Shown in pieces: positions 33,471 to 42,500 of a DNA stretch of 64,000 bases (position 1 is its first letter; each line of letters starts with the position of its first letter). A model generated the notes under the pieces. The model ran no database searches. It was given only the letters and a program-made list of their open reading frames with translations, and was not told where the DNA came from. Origin of the DNA: Pontibacter aquaedesilientis (GTDB lineage: Bacteria > Bacteroidota > Bacteroidia > Cytophagales > Hymenobacteraceae). The stretch spans positions 1 to 64,000 of the forward strand of contig NZ_JACXAJ010000001.1 of the NCBI RefSeq assembly GCF_014773225.1, written 5' to 3'. The position numbers were made by a program, and so were the translations under genes.

Positions 33471-34808
33471 TTACTGCGCCAGATTCGCATGCTTTTTATG
33501 CTGCCTGTACAGGTATAGCTCCGCTATCAGCCACAAGCCTACCAAGGAGTACTCAAGCAAAACCAGCCAAAGGTTCTCCGTGTAGGCGCTGGTGCGGTAC
33601 GCGGAGTAACTGAAAATGGCCAGGCAGGACCATACGGTGGCGAATCGGAACTGACTCATGGCGGTGAGGGCTACCAGCGTGGTAAGGTACCAGGGGTGTA
33701 CCGTGGTGGAGAGGAACAGGTATACCGTCAGGGCAGCGGCCATGTAACCAGCCAGACGCCGCACAGAGCCAAGCTTATTAATGGCCGCCAACGCCAGCAC
33801 ACTAAGCAGGGTTGCCAGGGAAAGCAGTGGTCCTATTATGGCAACCTGGTTATAGCCAGTTAGTCGAAACCCCAGCCAGCGCAGCAGGTAGTATACACTC
33901 GCATTAAACTCGAAGCGTTGAAAATACAGATCGATACTTTGCCAGAAATTGCGCAGCACCTCCAAAGAGAGCAGTGGGAAAAACAGCATAAATAACGTAG
34001 CCAGCAGCACCGCTCCAAAAGCGGCAAAGCGCCTGAATCCCAGTTTTTGCCATACAAAAGGCAGAAACATAAGCGGCAGCAGTTTGGCACCTACGGCCAA
34101 TGCAAAAGGTATAGCCGCGACCAGGTGGCGCTGGAAATGCAACTGGTACAGAAAGAGCAGCAGAAAAAAGATCATGAGCGCTTCCATATGCAGGTTGCCA
34201 GTCAGCTCCAGGATCACGAGCGGGTTTAGGGCATAGAGGAGCACATGCCGGTCAGGTAGTCCCATACGGCGCAACAGCCGAAGCAACAACAGTATAGACC
34301 CAGCTTCTGCGGCTAGTATGATCACCCGCATCACAATAATGCTGCCCAACAGGCTGTCTGGGGAGAGGGTGGCAGCCAGCCAGAACGCCGCTTGCAGCAC
34401 CGGTGGGTATACTGAGTAGTATTCAGGGGAGTTGAGTTGGCGGAACAGTTCGGGTGTGATACCGACCAAGGTGGGAGCTGATTCACTTAAATAATAAGCC
34501 GGCAGGTATCGATATGGGTTTTCTCCGGCCACCAGTAGAATCCCATCCCACACAAAACGGAAGTAGTCGTCGGAGAGAGCAGGTATGGCAAAGAGCAGCA
34601 ACAGCCGGAAAAACAGCCCTGCGCCTATACCGTGCCACACGTTTATATTATGGTTCGTCACATAGGCATAAGCCCCAAAGGCGAGCAGTGTAAACAGGAG
34701 CAGCTGGGTGAAGTTCTCGCGGGGCGTAGCATAGCCCAGTGCCAGGTATAGCAGTGCTGAAATGCCCAAGGCTGTATAAGACGCTATTTGATTACGAGGC
34801 AGGGTCAT
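33471..34808 (-). CDS. GT-C type membrane glycosyltransferase (GT87/MptB-like)
   Basis: 445 residues, about 11 membrane helices. The first extracytoplasmic loop contains SDDYFRFVWDG and AGENPYRYLP, the DxDxxR-type acidic motif of GT-C enzymes that use polyprenyl-phosphate sugars. The SPEYYSVYPPVLQ and NLHMEALM segments are also characteristic. It would move a sugar from a lipid donor to a glycan on the outer face of the inner membrane. It overlaps the preceding GT2 gene by 4 nt (ATGA), so it is the third gene of the operon. The acceptor is unknown. Confidence 0.8.
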   Translation of the reverse strand: MTLPRNQIASYTALGISALLYLALGYATPRENFTQLLLFTLLAFGAYAYVTNHNINVWHGIGAGLFFRLLLLFAIPALSDDYFRFVWDGILLVAGENPYRYLPAYYLSESAPTLVGITPELFRQLNSPEYYSVYPPVLQAAFWLAATLSPDSLLGSIIVMRVIILAAEAGSILLLLRLLRRMGLPDRHVLLYALNPLVILELTGNLHMEALMIFFLLLFLYQLHFQRHLVAAIPFALAVGAKLLPLMFLPFVWQKLGFRRFAAFGAVLLATLFMLFFPLLSLEVLRNFWQSIDLYFQRFEFNASVYYLLRWLGFRLTGYNQVAIIGPLLSLATLLSVLALAAINKLGSVRRLAGYMAAALTVYLFLSTTVHPWYLTTLVALTAMSQFRFATVWSCLAIFSYSAYRTSAYTENLWLVLLEYSLVGLWLIAELYLYRQHKKHANLAQ

Positions 34809-36283
34809 GCGCGCCAGCTGTGGTACAGGGAATAAACGAAAACGGAGCCGAATCCGAGCGTGAGCATAACATGGAATGGCAACAGCCCGAAATCCTGCAG
34901 TTCAAAGGCCAATGCAATGCCATATGCGAAGTAAATAGCCAGCCCCCCCTCCAGCAAGGTTACCGGGTGAACCCTGCGCATGGCATAGGCATGTTTACGC
35001 CAGGAGTCCTGCTGGTGCACCAGGTTGTGCTTGGGCGTCCGGATGAAAGGGGTCTTACGTCCCAGATACCCTTCTATCACCGCCACGGTGTTGTGCAGCG
35101 ACAAGCCCATCGACATAGACAGAAACAGAAAAAAATCCGGAACAAAACGCCTGGTGGTTTGCCAAACAGATGCATGGTGCTGATAAAGGGAAGTCCAATA
35201 AAATGCCAGCAAGGCCAAGAGGCTCAGGATAAGCAGGGAACCAAGTTTAAAAAGAGGCTCCAATCCGGGCAAGTCGTGCTTCAGGTGCAGCATAGGCAAA
35301 CTTAGCAAGGCAGTGAGTAGCACACAGATAAAAATTCCGCTGTTGAGCAGGTGAAAAACGGCATGGAGACGAGTTGAAAACGGCAAAGGGGTTTGCAACA
35401 CTCGCAACAGATGTTTGCGGGCTGTTTCGGCGGCGCCCTTTGTCCAGCGGAACTGCTGCGACTTAAGTGCCCCCATGGCTGCCGGAAGCTCAGCGGGTGT
35501 CTCTACCCCCTCCAGGTAGCGGAACTGCCAGCCGCGCAACTGCGCCCGGTAACTCAGGTCCAGGTCTTCAGTCAGGGTATCGGCATGCCAGCCCCCAGCG
35601 TCCACAATGCAGCTTTTGCGCCATACCCCGGCCGTGCCGTTGAAGTTAATGAAATGGCCGGCGCTGTTCCGGCCAGCCTGTTCTACCGTAAAATGGGCGT
35701 TCAGTCCGAAAGCCTGCAGCCGGGTAAGGAGTGAGTAGTTCTCGTTGAGGTGACCCCAGCGGGTTTGTACGACACCTGTTCTCTCGTGGGTGAACGCAGG
35801 TATGGTGCGCTTGAGGAAATCAGGGTCAGGCACGAAGTCGGCATCGAAAATGGCGATAAACTCACCGGTGGCCCGCTCCAGCCCATATTGCAGGGCGCCT
35901 GCCTTGTAGCCAACACGGTCCGGACGACGGATGTGCTCCATGTCAATCCCCTTGTAGGTATAGGCTTCAATCCGCCGTTGGATAAGTGCGCTGGTATCGT
36001 CATCCGAATCGTCGAGCAGTTGGATCTGCAGCAGGTGAGGAGGGTAGTCGAGGGCAGCCACTGCGTCAATCAAGCGTTCGACTACATAGCGTTCGTTGTA
36101 AAGCGGCAACTGTACCGTCACGGGCGGCCATACCTGTTGGTCAGGTATGGGAGTAGGTATAGCGGGCTGCTTTTTGCGTGTCCAGTAGAGGTAAGTGAGG
36201 TGTAGCTGCACCAGGCTGTAGCAGAAAATGAAGGCCAGGCAAAGACCATACACGGCAACGATCAGAAACTGGAGGATTGTCAT
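34805..36283 (-). CDS. Processive family-2 glycosyltransferase with membrane helices
   Basis: 492 residues. A hydrophobic N-terminal helix, a GT-A catalytic domain with LLDDSDDD (Asp 91/92), DAD (147-149), TED (238-240) and QxxRW (276-280), then a cluster of C-terminal helices. This is the architecture of cellulose/hyaluronan synthase-like and ceramide glucosyltransferase-like enzymes that polymerise or transfer sugars at the inner membrane. No PilZ or BcsB partner is present, so it is probably not cellulose synthase proper. Middle gene of the three-gene operon. Confidence 0.85.
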   Translation of the reverse strand: MTILQFLIVAVYGLCLAFIFCYSLVQLHLTYLYWTRKKQPAIPTPIPDQQVWPPVTVQLPLYNERYVVERLIDAVAALDYPPHLLQIQLLDDSDDDTSALIQRRIEAYTYKGIDMEHIRRPDRVGYKAGALQYGLERATGEFIAIFDADFVPDPDFLKRTIPAFTHERTGVVQTRWGHLNENYSLLTRLQAFGLNAHFTVEQAGRNSAGHFINFNGTAGVWRKSCIVDAGGWHADTLTEDLDLSYRAQLRGWQFRYLEGVETPAELPAAMGALKSQQFRWTKGAAETARKHLLRVLQTPLPFSTRLHAVFHLLNSGIFICVLLTALLSLPMLHLKHDLPGLEPLFKLGSLLILSLLALLAFYWTSLYQHHASVWQTTRRFVPDFFLFLSMSMGLSLHNTVAVIEGYLGRKTPFIRTPKHNLVHQQDSWRKHAYAMRRVHPVTLLEGGLAIYFAYGIALAFELQDFGLLPFHVMLTLGFGSVFVYSLYHSWRA

Positions 36284-36304
36284 GCGCTTTGGCTTTTATT
36301 CGGC

Positions 36305-36997
36305 TTACAGGTACCTAAATATAGTGAGAATAATTTTATACCCTGCCAGCACGGTGCCTTTTACCGTACCCGACACCTTGGATATGCCAATGCGCTTGCG
36401 GTAACTTACCGGTACTTCGGTATACCTGATTTTCTGCTTGGCGGCCTTGGCTTGCATTTCGACGGTCCAGCCATAGTTACGGTCGCACATACCCAGTTGC
36501 TGCAAGGTATCGAAACGGATGGCCCTGAAAGGCCCCAGGTCGGTATACCTGACCCCATAGAGCCAACGCAGCAAGGTAGTGGCCAGCCAGTTGCCGAAAA
36601 TCTGCTGGGGCATCATAGCACCGCCTTCTCGCTTCCCGAGCGCCCGCGACCCGATCACCATGTCAGCCCGGCCTTCCACAATAGGCTCAACAAGCATCGG
36701 CATCTCCTCCGGAAAGTCCGAGAAGTCGCCATCCAGAAACACGATGATGTCTGGTTGATCATCAACGGGCTTGTTCGCAGCATAGGCTATCCCTTTCAGG
36801 CAGGCATTGCCATAGCCAGGCCGCGGCTCGTCGAGCACCGTGGCGCCGGCAGCCCGGGCAACCGCTGACGTTTGGTCACTCGAATTGTTGTTCACCACGA
36901 TCACCTCTTGCACAAGGTTTGTAGGTATAGCGTTGATTACGTGAGAGATAGATTTTTCTTCGTTGTAGGCGGGTATGATGACGTGAATTCGGGGCAT
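36305..36997 (-). CDS. DPM1-like polyprenyl-phosphate glycosyltransferase
   Basis: 230 residues, GT2 fold without C-terminal membrane helices. IPAYNEEKSISHVINAIP, VNNNSSDQTSAVARAAGA, IVFLDGDFSDFPEEMP and GSRALGKREGGAM are typical of dolichol-phosphate-mannose or undecaprenyl-phosphate sugar synthases. It would make the lipid-linked sugar used by the GT-C protein encoded two genes later. First gene of the operon (21 nt to the next). The sugar (mannose or glucose) cannot be read from the sequence. Confidence 0.85.
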   Translation of the reverse strand: MPRIHVIIPAYNEEKSISHVINAIPTNLVQEVIVVNNNSSDQTSAVARAAGATVLDEPRPGYGNACLKGIAYAANKPVDDQPDIIVFLDGDFSDFPEEMPMLVEPIVEGRADMVIGSRALGKREGGAMMPQQIFGNWLATTLLRWLYGVRYTDLGPFRAIRFDTLQQLGMCDRNYGWTVEMQAKAAKQKIRYTEVPVSYRKRIGISKVSGTVKGTVLAGYKIILTIFRYL

Positions 36998-37069
36998 GAC
37001 GCAAGTTGTCGAAAAAAAATCTTACAAACTATTGCGCCTTGGGTGTGGTTTTTGTGATAAGAAGAGTAG

Positions 37070-37077
37070 TAACTTTG
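37070..37077 (+). promoter_or_regulatory. Candidate -7 box of the peroxiredoxin gene
   Basis: TAACTTTG matches TAnnTTTG. A TTTTTG run 15 nt upstream could serve as a close-set -33 element; the spacing is shorter than usual. The leader would be about 45 nt to the ATG at 37130. Confidence 0.45.
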
Positions 37078-37129
37078 CAAATTGAACCTTTCACAAACGA
37101 AAGGGCTTTAGTAAGTAGTTTTTTATATT

Positions 37130-37618
37130 ATGAGTAAAGAAGTAGTTAAGATTGGTGACAAGGCCCCTGATTTTGAATTGCAGCGTCTGGATGGTGGCTT
37201 TTTCAGGCTTTACGAGTTGTTGAAAATGAAAAATGTGGTACTGTACTTCTACCCGAAGGATAGTTCATCGGAATGCACCAAACAAGCCTGCGAGTTCAGA
37301 GACCATTACGACACGTTCTGCGATCTGGAGACCGAGGTGGTTTGCATCAGCTATGATAAAGCAGATGCCCATAAACGCTTCGAGCGCATGTATCGCCTGC
37401 CATTTACCTTGCTGAGTGACTGCGATGGCCAAATCCGAAACCTGTACGGGGTACCACGCAAGTTCGGTATCATGCCGGGCCGGGCCATCTACGTGATAGA
37501 CAAAAAAGGAGAAGTGCAATATGTTTTCAACTCCCTCTCGAAACCCGCCGAACACGTGCAGCAGGTGCTGGACGTACTGCACGACCTCAACCACGAGAGT
37601 GTGGCCGAATATGCTTAG
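37130..37618 (+). CDS. Bcp/AhpC-TSA type peroxiredoxin
   Basis: 162 residues, cytoplasmic. The peroxidatic Cys is 49 in YPKDSSSECTKQACEF, with Cys 54 as possible resolving Cys (Bcp type). The thioredoxin-like fold is complete, from GDKAPDFELQRLDG to GRAIYVIDKKGEVQYVF. It reduces peroxides using thioredoxin. The usual TPGC pattern reads SSEC here, a mild departure that keeps the Cys and a preceding hydroxyl residue. A strong terminator follows. Confidence 0.88.
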   Translation: MSKEVVKIGDKAPDFELQRLDGGFFRLYELLKMKNVVLYFYPKDSSSECTKQACEFRDHYDTFCDLETEVVCISYDKADAHKRFERMYRLPFTLLSDCDGQIRNLYGVPRKFGIMPGRAIYVIDKKGEVQYVFNSLSKPAEHVQQVLDVLHDLNHESVAEYA

Positions 37619-37643
37619 AACTAAATAAATAAACCTGATGACA

Positions 37644-37684
37644 AACGGGCCCGGTATTCGTAAATACCGGGCCCGTTCTTTTTT
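37644..37684. terminator. Bidirectional terminator after the peroxiredoxin gene
   Basis: AACGGGCCCGGTATT pairs with AATACCGGGCCCGTT around a 4-nt loop, then C and a run of six T. Very stable. It also ends the leftward lipoprotein gene whose stop is at 37700. Confidence 0.9.
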
Positions 37685-37699
37685 GCGCAGGTATAGCGA

Positions 37700-38263
37700 T
37701 TATGACTTCAGCTCCAGTTTTTTGCCATCATAATACTCCACGCTTATAAAACCGAACTCCTTGTTGAAAAGCAGTCGCTTCATGTTGGTAGCCTTGGAAC
37801 CATCCGGGTTGGTAACCTCAAACACATTGGTATACAGTGTATTGTTAACGTCCAAGCTAGGGTAGGTAGGCTGGGTCTCGTCAATCGTGTATTCCCCCTG
37901 GTTCTCCACGAGCAGTATGACTTCAAAGGTATCAGGCCTTTTGAGAAAATAGGTGGCAAGACCCGGGTAGCTCCTCTGGGTGTTCTGGATAATGCTCATC
38001 GCCTGCATATCGTAGCGTTCAATGCAATCGTCGGACACATTAAAACCTTCGCCGGGCACTTGCTGGGCATTAAGCAGGGTATTGACAAAAAGTACTTCTT
38101 CTGCTTTCTCATTTATAAAGGTCACGGAATCGTTCCGGTCGTACACCAGCCACTCGGCTTCATCGTCGGCTACCTGTATGACGGTCGTGTCGCAATCTTT
38201 GCAGGAAGTAAAAAGTAGTGTGGCCCCTATAATGGCGCTCGCAAGTTTTAATGATTTGATCAT
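37700..38263 (-). CDS. Lipoprotein of unknown function (tandem paralogue A)
   Basis: 187 residues. Signal peptide with lipobox LLFTSC, followed by KDCDTTVIQVADDEAEWLVY. Shared with the protein at 38430: a Cys-Asp-Cys/Asp-Cys start after the lipobox, AEWLVYDRNDSVTFINEK versus SNWTVYNSGDTLHLVDEK, VPGEGFNVSDDCIERYD versus VPGEGFSPTDACIEQYD, and a FNKEFGFISVEYYDG end. These fixed Cys and Asp residues could stabilise a fold of strands. No known family. Confidence 0.7.
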   Translation of the reverse strand: MIKSLKLASAIIGATLLFTSCKDCDTTVIQVADDEAEWLVYDRNDSVTFINEKAEEVLFVNTLLNAQQVPGEGFNVSDDCIERYDMQAMSIIQNTQRSYPGLATYFLKRPDTFEVILLVENQGEYTIDETQPTYPSLDVNNTLYTNVFEVTNPDGSKATNMKRLLFNKEFGFISVEYYDGKKLELKS

Positions 38264-38429
38264 TGGATGAAAAATGTGAAGTAAGCTAAAATTATTTAGG
38301 GAATGTCTACTTAGAGGATTGAGGCACTCCAGCTACATGACCCGATTTCGGAGCGCGGGGTTGCAAGCTGTAGAAAAAAGGATTAGCCATTGCCTGCCTA
38401 CAGTATAAGCTGTTTCAGGAATAAAAAGT

Positions 38430-39017
38430 CTAAGGCACGCGCTTCAATACCCGTCCGTGTGTGGTCACTCCTCTAAAATACTCTACCTGCAGGAAGCCGT
38501 ACTCCCTGTTAAACAGGATACGGCGAACACCATCCGGTATACTGTCATTACTAACCAAGTCGAATACATTTTGGTAAGTAAAGCCATTTACCTGTAGTGA
38601 AGCATGCTGCGGCGTGTTGAGATCTGGAATTGGAAGCTCTCCCCGATTGACAACCACCAGGCTGACCTGTATAACGCTAGGCTTTTTGAGGGCAACCACA
38701 CTGAGGCCCGGAAGCCGCTTGGGGTTGGTGGTTTCCTGCATCACGCTGGCACGTCGGGTATCGTATTGTTCAATGCAGGCGTCTGTGGGGCTGAAACCCT
38801 CGCCGGGTACGGGATCGGAGGTGATGCGGGTATTCACGAAGCGGAAAACGGTATTCTTTTCATCCACCAGGTGCAGGGTATCGCCAGAGTTGTAGACAGT
38901 CCAGTTGCTATCGCCGTTCTCAAACTGCGCTACACTAACGCTACAGTCGTTACAGGAGCTGAAAAAAAGAAGGATGGCAAAGAGCACTAAAGTAGTGGTG
39001 GTAAAGATCTGTTTCAT
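38430..39017 (-). CDS. Lipoprotein of unknown function (tandem paralogue B)
   Basis: 195 residues; the lipobox is LFFSSC, and the mature part begins NDCSVSVAQFENGDSNWTVY. It is a paralogue of the protein at 37700 over most of its length, with the same VPGEGFxxxDxCIExYD motif and the RRILFNREYGFLQVEYFRG end. The two genes are 166 nt apart and on the same strand. Likely products of gene duplication. Function unknown; both probably sit on the outer membrane. Confidence 0.7.
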   Translation of the reverse strand: MKQIFTTTTLVLFAILLFFSSCNDCSVSVAQFENGDSNWTVYNSGDTLHLVDEKNTVFRFVNTRITSDPVPGEGFSPTDACIEQYDTRRASVMQETTNPKRLPGLSVVALKKPSVIQVSLVVVNRGELPIPDLNTPQHASLQVNGFTYQNVFDLVSNDSIPDGVRRILFNREYGFLQVEYFRGVTTHGRVLKRVP

Positions 39018-39071
39018 AATGCTTGGGATGGCTATACCACAAATTAACGAACTTAATCCCGTAGATCATTT

Positions 39072-39103
39072 AAAAAGGCAGCTGAATTATCTCCAGCTGC
39101 CTT
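39072..39103 (-). terminator. Terminator of the small membrane protein gene
   Basis: AAGGCAGCTG and CAGCTGCCTT pair around a 9-nt loop. On the minus strand TTTTT follows. It starts 20 nt past the stop at 39123. Confidence 0.75.
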
Positions 39104-39122
39104 CAGGTTATCACTATGTCAA

Positions 39123-39365
39123 TTAATCGTTTCTGACCCTTACCAGAACTGGCTCAGGTTTGAGCGATGGTCTGAACGCCAGCCATAGCACCATACCTGG
39201 CAGTGTGCCTGTCATAAAAGCTGGTAGTACTACCAGCAATCCCCGAATGCCTCTGTTTTCCGCGTCCTGGTGCATCCATACCAGTATAAACATAACCAAG
39301 ACAGCATAAACCGCGAAAGTCAGGAAGAAAAGGATACTTGCAATATCAGGCAATGAAGTTTCCAT
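39123..39365 (-). CDS. Small membrane protein
   Basis: 80 residues from the ATG at 39365 (METSLPDIASILFF); a Met 21 nt earlier is possible. Two membrane helices (SILFFLTFAVYAVLVMFILV and a weaker VVLPAFMTGTLPGMVLWLAF), joined by WMHQDAENRGIRG. The composition recalls the N-terminal PLDc_N type of small membrane proteins (HRDAxxRGxxG), but the match is weak. Function is unknown. Confidence 0.6.
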   Translation of the reverse strand: METSLPDIASILFFLTFAVYAVLVMFILVWMHQDAENRGIRGLLVVLPAFMTGTLPGMVLWLAFRPSLKPEPVLVRVRND

Positions 39366-39531
39366 TGTAGTTGATTTAAATAACACAAAAAGAGCTGTTT
39401 ATCAGCTTCTTACTATAGTATAAACCTGTTTAAGGTATTTTAGTTTATAACTATCTCAAGATAGATATTTGAATATGGATGATATGGAAGGTAAATTTTT
39501 GTATTTAAGTGAAACAGGGGTCTGAAAATAG

Positions 39532-39562
39532 AAAAGCCGCCCCAATCATGAGGCGGCTTTAA
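39532..39562 (-). terminator. Terminator of the M36 protease gene
   Basis: AAAGCCGCC and GGCGGCTTT pair around a 10-nt loop. On the minus strand the stem continues into a T-rich tail. It starts about 20 nt after the protease stop. Confidence 0.75.
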
Positions 39563-39580
39563 CTTGCGATTTAAATTCGA

Positions 39581-42500
39581 TTACTTTTTAATTATCACTT
39601 TGTGGGTGGATGTTTGTTGTCCTGTACTGATGGTGAAGTAATAGAGTCCGTTCCCTAAACCTTCCAGCGATAGCACAGCTCCATCGTTGGCTTCGTCAGC
39701 TGTCAGTTCCTGTTGGAATACCTGTTGGCCGTGTGCATTCTTTACCTTGATCAGAACGCTTCCTTCTGCTTTCTCTGCCAGCTTGAGGTTAATTCTGTTC
39801 TGCGTAGGGTTCGGGAAAAGTATCTCGCGCGCTTCAGCAGCCAATGCAGTTGACAAACCAGTTTGGGATAGCGTGCCAGCCTTGAGGACCACTGTTTCGA
39901 TGGTAGCGCTGGCATCTCCCCCAAATCGGGAGGTTACATACGCCGTGCTTTTCACCACGGTTGGATTAGACACAATGTCGACATCATCCACATACCATCC
40001 GGTAGCACCCGAGAGTACATCAGATCCGAATCGGAAACGGATCAATACGCTTTGGCCTTTGTAGCTGCTGAGGTCGGCAATTGTTTGTATATAGCCGTTG
40101 CTGCCTCTTGTAAAGGCAGGACCCGCGATGGTAGAGGCATTGGCCAACGGAATATTGCCATTGTATCCGTTCTGGATCATTTTGCTGCCCAGGTCACTCC
40201 AGGTTAGTCCTTGGTTAGTGCTGATCTCCACCACACCGCCGTCGAACTCGGTTTCGGTGGCATAACTGTGCCAGAAGCGGAGCAGGGCATTCTCACCTAT
40301 TTTCACAGGCTGAGCTGTTACCAGGTACTGGTCACTGAAAGCGTCGGGATCTGCTGCAAACCAAGACGATGTGCCACTGAATGGATTTTTGGTGCTTAGC
40401 TTCCAGTCGTTTAGTCCTATTCCGTGGGAAGTCTTCCATTTGGCGGCGCCTTTCTCCATATCATCCTGGAAATACAGGGTGCTGCCTGTGCCTTTATTCA
40501 CCCGTACTTTAAAGGAGCGCTCAATCGTTTCTCCCTGAGCCATTTTAACGGCTTTGAAAGTAACTACGCCTTTTGTAAGCTTAGGAGCATTTGGCGTAGA
40601 TTCCTGTACAAAAACGGTACCCTCTGGCAGCGGGTTCGTAATGGAAACGTTGTTTACAGAGCCGGCTGTCTCGTTTTTAACGGTGATCTTATACAGCAAC
40701 TCTTCGCCATCCGTTACCGGCGTCGGAGTAGCTTTTAGGTTAATGGCAAACTGGGGCTCGCATGATGGTGGCATGTCAAATGCTTCGGTACCATCGGTAA
40801 GGCTGTTGTTGCTGCCTTGTGTGGCACTGTACCCCAGTCCGCGTTTGGCAAAAGCACGCCAGATGTGGCATTGGTTGGCACCTCCGTTATTGATGCGGTC
40901 AGCTGCCAGAATCGCGTCGCGGGCATCGATAAAGCCAGGGCTGCAAGGCTGCAGTTTAAGGCCATCAATTACCAATTGCAGTGCGATGTTGTTGCCGCCT
41001 TTGCCACTGTGAAGGTCGGCGTCATAGCCATACTCATCAATTAGGTTCCAGGTCATTTCCCACAACATAGTGGCCCAAATGAAACCAACGCCGTGTGGTA
41101 CCGATATTTCCGGGTTAGAGATCATGCGGTAGGTATAGGGGTTGATGCCCATGTCGGTGGTATAAGGTGCAGGTCGGATGCCGTCGCCGTCTGTACCCTC
41201 TGAGCGAACATAAGTGCCGATACCGCGGCGTTTCGGTCCGGTGTCGCCATCACGCATGGTCATAATCAAACCGAAGAAATCGCTCCAGCCTTCGCCGCCC
41301 TGTTCAGCGCCTGAGAGGCATTGGGTGCTTGGTCCACCGGTCAGGCGCGTTGAGATGCCGTGACCGTACTCATGCGCAATAATGCCGTTGTCAAGGTCGC
41401 CATCACGCAAAGGAGGCACACCGCCCTCGCGTCGCAACGCTCCGTTCAGTCCTGCTGCCAGGGCTGCCTTCAGTTTGTCCCCATCAGCCTTGCTGATCAT
41501 GATGGTGGGTATAAGTATCAAACTGCCAGTTTCATCGCCGCCCATGGATAAAGCGGGGCCATCTATGTTGTTGACCACGATAACACCTGTAGCTCCGGAA
41601 GCCTGCGCATTGAGCGCTTTTGATATAAAGGAACAGCCACCCCGGTCAATCAAAGCGATGTTTCCGGAAACTTCTGTCTGGTTATTAAAAGGCTCTGGAA
41701 CAGATCCTTTAGGAAGGGCGGGGGCCGTGCCGCACCCAGTTGCAGGGTCAGCCATTACGATCTTGCCGCTTACGCCGTTTTCATCAATTGCTGGTCCAAA
41801 TGCCGCTTGTATACCAGTATAAGAACCAGCCACAGAGGCAGGTGAGGTGATGTGGAGCAACTTGGCAGGGAGAGAAGAAGTCCAGAGATACATCTGCATG
41901 CGGCCGGGAACACCGTCCTGCAGTGTCAGGAAGTTGGCGTTGTTGGTGCCGCCGCCGTCCTGCGCTTCGGCCATTACACCATCCAGCCCCTGACCTTCGC
42001 CTGATAAGTTGGTCTGCTGGAAGTTGCCACTCGCTTCATCGAAGCCATACAGGTAAAACAGGTCATGTATGATGTTATTCCAGTAAAACAGGTTGGTAGT
42101 TGCCGCTTTTACATAGGTGTCAGGTTCTTTGGCAAGATCCAGCGGGAAGTCGAAAGACAGATTGGCGCCTCCATCTGGGCTGGTGCCGGCGTTGGCCCCC
42201 AGACGGTCTTCGTAAGCATGCACATTGTTGCCTTTTGTGATAGTATAGGATGCCAGGCCGTCGTTGTGCCAGCCCAGTGGCGAAGCCGCCGCATTTTCTT
42301 TGCCAGTCACCAGGGTTCTGTCGCCATGGCTTGGTGTCTCGAAAGGTATGTCGTATACCCGGTAAGAACCGGTTGTGGCTACTGCTGCAGCCGCCACGCT
42401 ACGTGGTGCGATCGTCTGGGTATAGAAATTTTGTTGTGCCTTCAGACGCTCTGCTTTTGTGGCTATTCTGCCGGTAGTGCTCTGTTTTACAAAGGCCTTC

